The position numbers were made by a program, and so were the translations under genes. 64,000 nt of DNA, from contig QNQO01010705.1 of assembly GCA_003290165.1 (NCBI GenBank), forward strand, positions 58,082 through 122,081, in the 5' to 3' direction. How positions within the stretch are numbered: position 1 is the stretch's first letter; each line of letters begins with the position of its first letter. The notes under the pieces are model-generated. The model was not told where the DNA came from. It saw only the letters and a program-made list of their open reading frames with translations, and made no database searches. This DNA is from Berberis thunbergii. Taxonomy: Eukaryota; Streptophyta; Magnoliopsida; Ranunculales; Berberidaceae. Shown piece by piece: positions 10,845 through 22,469 of this stretch.

Positions 10845-13482
10845 CACTACAAAAAAAGCTTTAATAGCTACGGAAACTATAAGATTTGCGACGGCAAATT
10901 AAAAGATTAGCCATGGCATCCAACTGTCGCTACTGTCTCTGATATTGTTTCACCACATACGTATAAAAAACCGTCGCTAAATAATTTGCGACGGCATAAA
11001 AACGTCGCTAAAGCTTGTAATAGCGACGATATTTTAGTCGTCGCTAAGTTTTACAAATAAAACTCATTAGCTACGGTCCAATACCATCGCTAATTGTTTT
11101 TGTTTTTTTTTAATTATATAAAAACATTTAGCGACGGCAAAAGTGTCATCGCTAAGTTTTACAAATAAAACTCATTAGCCACGGTTTCCTACCGTTGCTA
11201 ATTGTTTAAAAAAAACTTATATAAAAACATTTAGTGACGACAACAGTGTCGTCGCTAAGTTTTACAAATAAAATTGTTTTTTTTTTAATTTATATAAAAA
11301 CATTAAGCGACGACAAGTGTCGTCGCTAAGTTTTACAAATATATATTACAAACAATTAGCGACGGCACAAAACCGTGGCTAATTAGTTTTTTTGAAAAAA
11401 AATTAAACACTAAAGAATTTAGCTACGGCAAAAAACCGTGGCTAAGTTATAATTTTTTTTTATTATCGATGGCAAAAAAACCGTGGCTAATTGGTTTTTT
11501 GATATCAGATCAGATCGAAGAAGAAGATATGATCAGTTCTTGATCAAGATCGAATAAGAAGATAAGATATGATCAAGATCGAAGAAGATTATATCGAAGA
11601 AGAAGAATGATCAGATCTTGATCAAGATCAAGATCAAGATCGAAGAAGAAAATAAGATATGATCAAGATCGAAGAAGAAGATAAGATCTTGATCAAGATC
11701 GAAGACGAAGATATGATCTTGATCAGATCAAAGAAGAAGATGTGATCATATCTTGATCAAGATATATGATCAAGATCAAGATTGAAGAAGAAGATCAGAT
11801 CTGAGATCAAATCAGATCGAAGAAGAAGACATGATCATATCTCAGATCTGATCTCATATCAGATCATATCTTGATCGACCTTACAGACGACGGGTCGAAG
11901 TCGAAGATCACGATCTCTCCCTCTCGCACACAGACGAAGGGTTGAAGTCGAAAATTTATTGAATAGAGTTATTCACTCATTGGTATTATTAGTGGTTGCT
12001 TTTGGAAAAGGATAGATACATCACATGGGTTCATTGTTATTATCAGTGGTTGCTCTTTGTGGTATGGGAGCTGTGGAGGATTCGTTCACAATATAGTAAC
12101 AGGTGCTCTATGGGATAGTAACTTCGCTACTCGGATTCAAGCCATAAAAGTTCTAAAAAAAAAAGATGTTAGAAGAAAAGTTGGGTACCCGGTAAGTATG
12201 TCATGAATTATTTTTTAAATACAAATTTATATGAATTATTTTCTACTCACTAATTAAATTTTTTTCAAATTAACATTATTTTTATATTAGGAATAACATT
12301 ATTTTTATATTAGCGACGACAAAAACTTGTTTTTTTTAAAAAATAACATTATTTTTATATTAGCGACGGTATTTACCATCGCTAGTTGTTTAAAAAAAAA
12401 ATTAAACACTAAAGAATTTAACTACGGCAATTTACCGTCGCTAATTGTTTAAAAAAAATCACCGATTCGTGTGAAACTTCATTTCAACCGTCAATAACAC
12501 CCAAAAATTTAGCTCAATCCAACGCACTAAACCAAACTATGTCACCGATCCGCGTGAAATTAACACAACCAATCCCCTTCAATTACCTTTCTCTATATAA
12601 ATTTTAATTTTTTCTATAAACCGACTTAAACAAAAAATTTCTCTGAACAAAAAAATTTCTCTCAACCTCCAGAGAAGAAACCCACAGAGGAGAACTCTGC
12701 CGCTTCCTCGACACCGATCTCAGCCGCCTCTCTTTCCTCTCCCTTCCTCCGCCGCGATCGAATTTTTTTGTGTGGTTTTTTTTGTCATTTTTGTATGAAT
12801 TTTTCGTAATTTTTGTATGATATTCTAGAGACTGTGTAATTTTTGTTATAATTTTGATCAATTAAGTTTAGTTCTGGTAGTTGATATTAATTTTCAGAAT
12901 GGACAATCATTAATAGCTAATTTCATTATAAAAATGAATTATAATTTGTAAATTTCATTTGTCAATATGATTTGCAACAAAGTTGTCCCTAATTAGCAAT
13001 GGCAAATACCGTGACTGTTTTGTCAATTAGATTTACAATTTAGCGACGGCAAAAAATCGTCGCTAAATAGCCTTAGCGACCGTAAAAAAACCATCGCTAA
13101 ATAGCGACGGCAAAAAAGGTCACTAATAGCGACGACAAAAACCGTCGCTATTTAGCAAAAGCAAAAACTGTCACTAAATAGCCACGGCTACAAAACGGTC
13201 GCTAAATAGCGACGGTAAAAATTGTTGCTATTTTACAATTATCGACAGTTTTCGTCGAAATTTTCAACAACTTTAGCGACGAAATTTTTTGAGTTAGCAA
13301 CGGTATTTTTGCCGTGGCTAATTAGCGACGAGATAGTTTACCGTTGCTGATTCAAATAGCGATGATTAGACTAGCCACGGTATTGCGACGGTTGTTGTGT
13401 TGTGGCTAAATCATTGTAGCGACGGTTTTTTGACAATTAGCAACGATTTTTAGCCGTTGCTGAATCATCTTTTTTTGTAGTG
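10845..13482. mobile_element. Non-autonomous CACTA (En/Spm) transposon
   Basis: A 2638-bp element with terminal inverted repeats CACTACAAAAAAAG at both ends and the 3-bp target duplication GAT at 10842-10844 and 13483-13485. Both subterminal regions (10865-11490 and 12995-13470) are packed with alternating inverted copies of a unit close to TAGCGACGGCAAAAACCGTC, the clustered subterminal repeats that CACTA transposases bind. No TNPA/TNPD-like coding sequence is present, so it needs a helper in trans. The middle holds a GATC/GAAGAAGA-rich low-complexity tract (11500-11880) and a GC-richer CT-rich part (12660-12770). It interrupts the right arm of the long-TIR element. Confidence 0.92.
11500..11880. 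repeat. GATC/GAAGAAGA-rich low-complexity tract
   Basis: About 380 bp built from irregular repetitions of GATCAAGATCGAAGAAGAAG-like units with many TGATCA and AGATCT palindromes. It lies in the interior of the CACTA element and shows no open frame of interest. It would contain a very high density of GATC sites. Confidence 0.8.
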
Positions 13483-13703
13483 GATTGTGATTTGTCAAGG
13501 GTATTTTGATCATCTATTTTGAAAACAGTCGGTCAATGTATGTTGACCGTTAGTCTTAGCAGGAAGTGCAATAGAGATTAATTATGGAGTCACTTCCAAA
13601 TTAGCTATTTATGATAGGAGGCAAATAACAAATAACCTTGATATCTACGTAAAGTTTAAAAATATGGCTTTACATTGTATGATTTGCTAAATAATTTCAA
13701 AAT

Positions 13704-13862
13704 CAGAAATTCTAAATGGCGAGGAAAGGGGCGAAAAAACCCGCGAGGGGGAGGGGTGCAACCCTCCATCCCCCTCGAGATGTGTGCCTTCGCGCATCTC
13801 GAAAGGAATGAAGGGTTGCACCCCCCTCCCTCGCTGGTTTTCTCGCCATTTAGACGGGTTCT
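13704..13862. mobile_element. Hairpin MITE copy 2 (9-bp target duplication)
   Basis: A 159-bp palindromic element with ends CAGAAATTCTAAATGGCGAG and, inverted, AGAACCCGTCTAAATGGCGA. The inner arms contain GGGTGCAACCCTCC and its inverse. It is flanked by TTTCAAAAT at 13695-13703 and 13863-13871, an exact 9-bp direct repeat. Same family as the copy at 3567. Confidence 0.87.
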
Positions 13863-14115
13863 TTTCAAAATTGTTCATCAGCACTTGACTTTTGGGTTGC
13901 GTTGAGGTTATCACTCAACCTGTGCCAACTCATTTGACTTGTTTATTGTCAAACATGATACTTTCATGCTATCAACTTAGTTTCGGGTTACATATAACGT
14001 CATGCAAAAGAGGGAGGTGGCTAGGGTTTGGGCGATCCAGTAGCTCGAATCGATCTTACTTTTTGAATCAGTCAATAAGATCATGGATTGATGATGATGC
14101 AACGAGATCTTACTA

Positions 14116-15780
14116 TTGCTCCTTTTACTTCTCGAAGGGGGAGACAACATACAAGAGGGAAGTACACAATGGAACCCTAGCATACCTGCAACTGAGGCAG
14201 GAGAAGGAATACGAACAAAAGATGTAATAACAGTTCAGTGCGAAAGTGAGAAGGGCACGAAACCAACATCAATGAGTTGGGCTTCCTTATTTGCTTATCG
14301 AAATATTTGCAGCAGTACTAAACTTCAATACGTCAAACTGGCCGTGGTGGAGGGAAATTAGGTTATTCACATCAAAATCGCTGAACATGAGAAGAGATTA
14401 GAGGAGTGTGAAAAGTACCTCATTGGCAACTTTGTAGGGAAGAGACTTGCATATAGCTTTGTTAAGGACAAGCTAAAACAAGTCTGGAGTTTGAAAAGTG
14501 ACTTCGAGATGACAGTATACGACGATAGAGCTTTTGTATTTTAATTCAACAATGACGAAGATCGAGCGAAGGTTCTGGAGCTGGGACCGGTCCATACAGC
14601 TAGTAAGATCTTCCTTATTCGACCATGGCAGCCATGCATGGAAGAGAATGTGGAGGTCCTTAACTCGGCACCAACTTGGGTGAATTTACGGAAAGTTCCA
14701 CTTTTCCTATGGAGTCCTAAAGGCTTTCAGACCATAGCTAGTGCATTGGGGACCCCCTTGATGCTGGATAAGGCAACAGAGAATAGAACTTCGTTGTCCT
14801 TTGCTAGGGTATGTGTAAAGATCGACGCCAATAGCCAATTCCCAAAGACCATATCAGTGGTGATTGATGACGGAAAACAGATTATTGTGGAGGTGGAATA
14901 CTCGTGGTGTTCTATCAAATGTAATCATTGCAAAGGATTTGGTCACACATCAAATAGATGCGCCAAACAAAAGAAAACCAGCCCCAAAGTCACCAAATAC
15001 TGGAGAGCAACCAACAATGCCAATTCTGAAAAGAAACCAGATGATACAATGCAAGAAGAGGGCTGGCAAATTGCCTCAGGTAAAAATACCTTCAAAACTA
15101 GGGGAAACCCAAACCAACAGGAAGAAGAAAACATAGATATAACAAACATTGATAAGGATGGGAGGAGTGTTATACATACGGATCTTGTGGTAGTCAATGA
15201 GACTGAAATCAGCCCAATGGTACTGAATATGGGTGATGGTGTAGATGAGGTTAACTCATACAATGATCAGAAGTGAGGAAGATAATCAAGGAGATGAGAC
15301 TGATTCATATTTGGCTCCGAAAATTGAGCAAGTTGGGATTAATGAAAATGGGTCAGCTAAGGGGGAAAAACAAACACAGTCTCCAAGAACGCCAAACAAC
15401 CTTCAAATGGTTGCTACCTCTACACCCTTGGATGAACAAGAATTCTACTTTGACGGTATAAATGGTCACATAACCTTATCTAAGGTAAAAAAATGTTTTG
15501 CAAATGTTAGAAGATTATGAGAATGACAATGAAGTTAGCAGTACAGATAAGGAAGCTATAGAGAAATACAATACGGAAGACTTAAAGAAGGATTTGACAA
15601 ATATTGAGGAAGCTACTACGATGGGTCTAAACACTATTGAAGATGAAGGTAAGGTAACCACTACTCAGTCTCCTAAGGGAGATGCTCCTCGAATTAAGAA
15701 AGCAAACCCTAAGTTCATGGTTTAAATAAAAAAAGATAAGTTAGATGAAGATCAACATTAGCAGTTGGAATCTTTCAAGA
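14116..15780 (+). pseudogene. LINE ORF1 (DUF4283 plus CCHC knuckle) and start of ORF2, decayed
   Basis: The frame starting near 14116 reads through two in-frame stops (TAG 14359-14361, TAA 14542-14544) and then continues as a long ORF1-type nucleic-acid-binding protein to 15276. The DUF4283-like domain (EKYLIGNFVGKRL, WSLKSDFEM, FLIRPWQPCM) is followed by PLFLWSPKGFQTIASALG, ARVCVKID and the zinc knuckle CNHCKGFGHTSNRC. After a frame change an acidic tail continues (15245-15725). At 15745 an ATG opens with MKINISSWN, matching the usual start of the plant LINE ORF2 endonuclease, which is lost within a few codons. This is a 5' LINE portion with no endonuclease or RT following. Confidence 0.8.
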
Positions 15781-16836
15781 ACTAGCTTACTCCTAGTTTT
15801 TATTGCTTTACTTTTTGAGTCTGTGTGCTTCAAGATCATTATTCTAACATTTTCTATTTGTTAGGGAAGTGGATGAAGATCATTATTCTCAAGATGATTA
15901 ATCAATTGATTGATACTTATCAAGATCGTGAGTTTAGGCTTGTTCATCGAGGAACCATCTGGACAACTTTTCACTTGATGAGTTTAACTCTTTGCTTAAA
16001 ACTCACAGTTCCATCTCTTAGATTGGTCGAAGAGTTTCAAGAATTTTTCTTCCTTTGTGATGATGTAATAAATGATGAAGGGCAAGTGAGTAAATGATGA
16101 AAAGGGTAGTGAGTGGTGTAAAATTGATGTATCTTTATGCTCTTGATTTTAATGATAAAGTTTACGGATCCCAAAAACCCCATCTTGTTTTAAAAAAAAA
16201 AAAAAAACACCAGTTTCGGGTTAAACAAGTCAATTTTAGGTTATTTTGTGTTGTAATGGGTCACGGTTTTTCGCATTGTAAAAGGATCTTGTGATGAAAC
16301 AAGTCATTTCTGAATGGTTTGTGTCCTATTTCCTTTTTTTATTATACGATAAGCAAACGGATTGTGTTCGAATCCAATGTGTGACCTGACCAGTCCCATT
16401 GCCAAATCTAAATGGAACTCACATTAAAAAAATTTCATTTTCATTTTAGTATACTGATGTAAAGAAGAAAACTCAATGCTAGGAACAATGTAAATGCTTT
16501 ATCTCGTCGACTTCATTATTGCATTAAGTTTGATTTTGCAAGAAATGCAAGTACTCTTTTGCAAGATGGAGCCAGAAATTCGTAATGGTTTTGCAAATGG
16601 TTGATTACTTTTTTGAGATGGTCAGACTCAGCATGAACTTTTGTGATCGCTTACTCTAAAATACAATGTGATCTAGATGAAAAAAAAGGAAAGTTTTTAC
16701 ATAACTGTGTCATGGCTACTTAGAAGTGACCATATTTCAGCAGAAACACACTTCGATTCCCCAGTCTTCTCTGATAAATCAAGGTCACTCTGTTTTGTAC
16801 ACAAAAGAATTGGCTAAAAGAATGATAATTCTTGAC
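15781..16836. other. Intergenic DNA, no gene supported
   Basis: Between the LINE remnant and the ABC transporter there are only short open frames (for example 15825-16097) without motifs, and an A-run at 16193-16207. Bases near 16640-16836 probably include the 3' UTR of the minus-strand ABC transporter. Confidence 0.4.
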
Positions 16837-19800
16837 TCATTTCTTGTGGAAGCTCACCAGGCAAAAGTAAGCTATGAAGCGACTAAATATACCGAAGGCA
16901 ACAAGGACTAATAGACAGAGAAGATAATCATGAAGATCGTATTGAAATTTGTTAAGTGAACCACAGCGTGTTATAAGCCACACTCCTGTATACCTGAAAT
17001 CAGAAAATAATTGTGAGTTACTCTGTCCTCTTCTTAAAACACAAATATGTCGCGTGCTGGTTACTGGGGTTTTTTTTTTTCTGAAATAAAACACAAAAAA
17101 CTACATGAGAAAAGCTAGTCATGTCAAACCTTTCTGCATTTGATATCACAAATGCCTCCAAAGCCCACTTTGTATAACAAAATTTGGATAGCAATTCGAG
17201 AAAGTTACTCTTGTTATCCTGATTAGAGATCAGCGTCAAAACAACAGGAAGAAGCACCGCAAACTGCAAAAATGGTGACCTTGTAATTGGAAGCTAAAAG
17301 TGTAAACACAAACTTGAAGTTTTATTTTGGTAATTCGAGGATGAAGTACTCACCAGTTGAGCGGGACTGGGTTCAAGGAAGATGGCTAATGCATATGCGA
17401 GACCAGTAACACAGTATACAAGGCAAACTAAAACAATGTAATTAGCTTGAAAGGAAGACCTAGGGTTATTGAAGAAATAGAACATGGACAGATAAACTAG
17501 AGGCTTGACGAGTGTATTGAAATGATCAATAGTATCCTTTGAGAGAAAATAGGCCATGCTGCTCATTCCGGATGCCCTTTCTCTACAGTAGATTAGTTTG
17601 TCCAAAGCAAATGATCTTAAAGCAGCAATCTTGCATAAAAGAGCTGCAAAACAGTACAGATTTAATTAATACATGGATGCTTCATGAATAAATAGGACGA
17701 ATTAATGGTTCGAGTTAAGCCATTGACTATGAAAATGGCATCAGTTCATTCACGTATCAACTTACAAACTGCAATGACAGTATACTGGTAGCCCAGAGCC
17801 CCAAAACTCTCGTCGTTAATTGGGGCAAGTGTTCCTAAGCAAGCACCAGCTAGTAGTAAGATTAGATAGTCCACTGCCTGGATTCTAGCTTCTCGTAATC
17901 TTTGCTTACCAACCCTGAAAACAAAATTAGAGGTATATCATGTCAAGTCAAGAACCAACGATTTAGAAATATGAGATTAGCAGCCAAAAGGACATAGCAA
18001 TTATACAACTTCAACCCTTCAAGCAACTAGATGTTACAGTCCCTTGTATATTACTACATCATAATATGATGTTACTTTCTTTACCTTCCGAGGTAGTATC
18101 TGTATTGCCTGAATATGCCAGGAGTTACTCTGTTAGATAAATCTTGGTATGAGAAACTATTCTGTAAATTGTCTCGCTTAACCTCGACAGTGTACTTAAC
18201 ATCCTGCCATAACTCTCCAGCAAGAGTGGGATCACCATTATTAGCGGGACTTGCTTCACCTGTTGGGACACCTCTTGAAGATGATGCAAGGCTATCAGCA
18301 TCGTTTAGCATATCCCGGGGTATTGCATAGCCATTGTGAAGCATCCATCTGATAGGAAGATCTTTCCGATCCACGCCTCCGGTTGGTTTAGTTATACCCT
18401 CCAGAATGTCAATGTAGTGATCTGGAGGATTAACACGCTCTGGGACATGAATTCCTAGGCCTCCAAAATATTCTTCGACTTTCTTCACTGGTCCATGGTA
18501 TGCGGTAAGACCACCTTTGGCTAAAAGAATTAAATCGTCAAACATCCTGTATAACGTATAGCTGAAGCAGAAGATTTCCATTCATTGTTAGCTATCTGTC
18601 CAAACAAACACCCAATAGACTATGAACTAGAATCTGCTATAAATCTTTGGCAACATAAAGTGTACCTGGGCTGGTGAACCACCATACAAATGTTAACCCC
18701 TTCAATGGCCTCACGCCGAAGTGCCCTAAGAAGTAATTGTGAAGACGAACTGTCAAGACCTGAAGTAGGTTCGTCTAAGATTAGCAATGAGGGTTCCATG
18801 ACCATTTCCAAACCAACATTTACTCGCTTCCTTTGGCCTCCAGAGATCCCACGTTTCTCTACTGTTCCAACCAAGGAGTCTCGTACTGCTTGTAATCCCA
18901 AGGACTCAATAACTCTTTCAACAACAAGAACCTTATCCGGTTTCGACATGTCAGCAGATAACCTCCAATAATCAAAGTTTTGAAAAATAAAATAAAAATA
19001 CAGTTAGTTGAATGAAAATGATTGTGGAACCATTGATATAAAACGTAAATAGAAGTGAAAAAACAGAACCATAACTTGTAAGACGAGTAGTGAGAAAATT
19101 GATTGAGGGAACATTGACATGCAAGACTAATAACTTTCGGTATACCTGCACCTGGCACTGAACCATAGATTTTCTTCCACCGTCAAGTTTCCATGCACAA
19201 CATCATCTTGAGGTACAAAACCAATAATCCTCTTATACGATTGAATTGATTCAGGCTTTCCATTTATTAAAACAGAACCACTCATTGTACATCCACTAAT
19301 TTTGCCAGCAAGAGCTGAGAGAAAGGTTGTTTTCCCAGCACCCGACGGACCCATTACAGCAGAAACACGACCAGGCATGAGTTTCCCACTAACACACCTC
19401 AACAGATGTTTGTTTTTTCCTTTCAAAGTGATTGTTAAATCTTTAAACGCAACCTCAATGACAGGCCTAGTTCTGATTTCAATATCCTGAGCCATTGAAA
19501 TCACTCCCGAAAAGGTTAAGTTCTTGTTCTCTTGCTGCAGGGCTTTCTCTTTCTCAATTTGGCCATATGCATATCTGAATATCTGGGTATGTGTATGCAT
19601 ATCTTTTCCTTTAGGCATTTTTTTGAGATTCTTGTCTCCAACTTCCATTTGGAATCCTTCAGTACTATCAGGGTCCTCTTCAAGTTGGCGTATCATCTTT
19701 GTAAGATTACTACCTCCTTTTTTCTTTCCTTTTCCTGTTGAAGACGATTCCTGACCCATAGGTGGAAGATTGTCTCGTGATCCTCCTTTGGACCCAAAAG

Positions 19801-22249
19801 CTGAAGCTCTTGAGGATTTTTTACGTGAAAATGTACGTGAAAATGATTGCAGGCTCATTGCTGCACCCTTTTTAGCAACACCTTTTGCATTTTTCCATCT
19901 TTCACGTGCTTGTGCCGTTTCTCTAGCACTCTTTGCAGCAGCTTCTCTTGATTTGGCTTGCTTTCTTGATCGCGTATTGAGAACTTGGTCTGAGCAATTA
20001 TAAATGATGAGCAGCAAAGTGCTCAAGGCAGCCTACATTTACAAGTGAAGTTGATCAACTTTTAACTATAGGTGTCACAAGGAAGAATGACCAATATGAA
20101 TTTGTTTGACATTTAATTTACAGATCTTGGGAAAGAATTCTCTAAATGATATATTGAAGTAAAGAATAAGAATAGGTGCCTCAATTTGCCATGCGTATTA
20201 GGACGTAAGTAGTTACTTACAATAAGCATGACACCATAAGCATGAATGTTCTGATTTGAAGTATTAGCTTCGCATGAACTCAATCTAAAGCACTCTGCAA
20301 GGGATTATTAGAAGCCAGATGAAGCAATTAGTGTATATGCGGTTGTCAAGATTCAGGTAAGCAAAGCCAAAAGGAAAGAAGTAACATGAAGCATGTTTAT
20401 AAAGGGATAACAATAAGAAACTTACTTTTTTCAGATGTCGATCCCATCCTGCAATAATGTCTGATTACATGAAAAAAAGAAGGATTAGTAAATAAGATAG
20501 AAGATTAAAATCGGTTCACTAGAAAGCATTAAGATGTCAGCGAATAAAGAATTAAAGATTGCAAGCTAAACAAAGTGAGTTTTGGGATAAAAACCAATAC
20601 CCACTACTGCAAGAAAGTTTCTTGATGGTTGATGGGCAGTAATATCCTGGTGAACAAAATGTTTCACTTGCGCTCAAAACATCGGCCCAAGTATTTGCTC
20701 CTCCACAAGTATGATTTGGCTTTCCAGGAGGAAGCTGATAGTTATATCTGTACATTTTTCACGCAAAATATAACTCATTCTACAAGCTACAAATGAAGCA
20801 AATAAATAAACAGTTAACAACCAGAACATTCACTTACGGTTCACATATCCCTGTATTTTTATTGAGTTTTGCACTCGGGCAATAAGCACCTAATGGGCAA
20901 GCTTCATTGAAGAAACCATAATTAAAATTAGGAACTCTTTGATCCGATCAAAACAATCTATAATACATCTATCCGAGTTATTAAATAAATAAAAGAACCA
21001 TACTTACGAATCATGCAGGTTATACCATTAGGGCAGAAAAAGCCCGGACAACAAGGCTGGCAGTCTCTAGTTCTAGCAGGCATTTCCTTTGAATTTTTAA
21101 GCTCAACCTTCACATTCGGGGCAACAGTACAAGCCCATCCTGGTTCACATCCATCATTCCATGAGGTCAAATTACAGTTTTTGTTAGGCTTCAAGTAATT
21201 GGTGGTTTTCTTCTTCGCATTTCCCATTAAACTATTGAAGTAAAACTTCATTTCTGCTGCTGTACAGATGCGGTTAGGGAGATCTCCTGAAGTTTATTGA
21301 ATATATAATCAGAACCCCAAAAAAAAAAATGAACTTCTATAAGGCCAAATAAGATACTCGACATAAATGAAATGAACTCTTCACCATCAAAGCAAAAATC
21401 TGATAATTAAAATGCAAAAGTGTTGGCAGACCCAAGGCGGAAAAATAACGCTAACTACAGAATGTTCACGTTACATAGCAATTTGTTGGATATTCAAGTG
21501 TTTCATCAGGCACTTGGTGTAGGTATTAGCATCAGGTTTATAGCTTCTAGACCTCATGCCCCAAATGTTTGGTGATTGGTATCTGCTTCCGGGGACCATA
21601 CCCTGTGCGTGTACGTAGTTTCACCTTACGATACACCAAACTTGAGTCTAATTCACCTTCCTCTTCGTGTGCCTCACTATACATTACATGGATTTGTGAA
21701 ATTGACAAAGATTTTGGTAACCTCATCGGCTTCAACAGATCACATCTCAAAACATGTGTCCCTGGGTGAATATAGCAGCTAGGCACACAAGAAGCAACTG
21801 TAAACAAATAATTGAAACCGCTCTCATACCTTTAGTCTTCTGAAAGCAGGCATTCATGAATCCCAAATCCTTAGAAAAATTGAATGCTCCATTCCAATCA
21901 GCATCCCTGAAAACAATCAGAAAAACAAATTTCAACACAACCAAATCCCAATCCCTTAACGAAAACATGAAAGGGTGTACAAACCACAAACTGATAAAAC
22001 GCACTTATCCTTAATGCAAAAGGACAATTCATTCTTCATCTCGTTCTCAAACACATCTGTTAGATTCTTCATCTGTCGGTAAACAAGCTCTGAAACGATT
22101 GGAAGCATTTTGGGATTATTTGCCATTGCAGCCCCAGTAGTACCACCAGTAATACCACTTTTTTGACATCTAACATATGGCAACAACCCCAAAACAAGAA
22201 TCGCGAAAACTACACTAATCCAACGAATCTCAACCCAACTCCCTGTCAT
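16837..22249 (-). CDS. ABC transporter G family half transporter (ABCG24/ABCG28 clade), 14 exons
   Basis: Exons on the minus strand: 22249-22005, 21906-21830, 21286-21008, 20901-20838, 20747-20601, 20460-20426, 20294-20221, 20032-19146, 18962-18666, 18561-18085, 17914-17766, 17643-17354, 17263-17130, 16993-16837. All junctions are GT-AG and the frame stays open: 1103 residues, the usual size for this clade. Order: hydrophobic leader ([14 protein letters not shown]), Cys-rich extracytoplasmic region ([30 protein letters not shown]), membrane segment ([19 protein letters not shown]), basic linker, nucleotide-binding domain with Walker [11 protein letters not shown]-loop GFVPQDD, signature ISGGQRKR, Walker [13 protein letters not shown] and H-loop MVVHQP, then the membrane domain ([13 protein letters not shown] to the C-terminal HKK). 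The start is the first ATG after an in-frame TAG. The gene looks fully functional. Half transporters of this type must dimerise; substrates are lipid-like or unknown. Confidence 0.95.
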
Positions 22250-22469
22250 ATCTATCTAATGAACCTCCAATTACCTCCGCTTGAACTACTACCCGAAAGC
22301 TAGAGATAGATTCCGGAAACAAATGCTTTGAATAGAACAAGAAGAAGAAAAAGCTGGTTGAATTTGAATCACTTTTGTAGAGATTAACCATGGCATTGCT
22401 TAATTCTCCGGTATCATCGAATACAAACACGTTTATATACTTTATATCAATTGAGGAAGTCAATAGAAC

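Larger units (their letters stand above)
8944..13630. mobile_element. Long-terminal-inverted-repeat element (Mutator-like), split by a CACTA insertion
   Basis: The left arm (about 8944-9210) and the right arm (about 10700-10844 continuing at 13483-13630) are inverted copies. Shared blocks include GTTTTCAAAATAGA, TTGACAAATCA, CTCAAACATCTCATCTC and the outer TATCATAAATAGCTAATT. The right arm is interrupted by the CACTA transposon at 10845-13482; removing it rejoins the arm. The element proper is then about 2 kb with TIRs over 200 bp, as in Mutator-like elements. A second member of the family lies at about 25390-26800. No MULE transposase was seen; the interior holds pyrimidine-rich tracts, a poly-C run near 9286 and minus-strand open frames (9161-9786) that could be captured host sequence. 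Exact ends and a 9-bp duplication could not be fixed. Confidence 0.6.

Noticed and set aside
11500..11880. GATC-rich tract as a regulatory array
   Set aside because: It is low-complexity filler inside the transposon, with no evidence for a bound factor.
10865..13470. Repeated GCGACGG units considered as a CRISPR-like array
   Set aside because: Units are inverted and irregularly spaced, in a plant CACTA element with TIRs and TSD; CRISPR arrays have regular direct repeats and occur in prokaryotes.
15825..16097. 90-codon plus-strand frame after the LINE relic
   Set aside because: Hydrophobic, AT-driven composition with no similarity to ORF2 or another family.
20568..20600. Reading through the ABC transporter exon 5 donor (GYWFLSQNS...)
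   Set aside because: The frame runs into a stop, whereas splicing at 20601 to the exon at 20460 restores the conserved [11 protein letters not shown].
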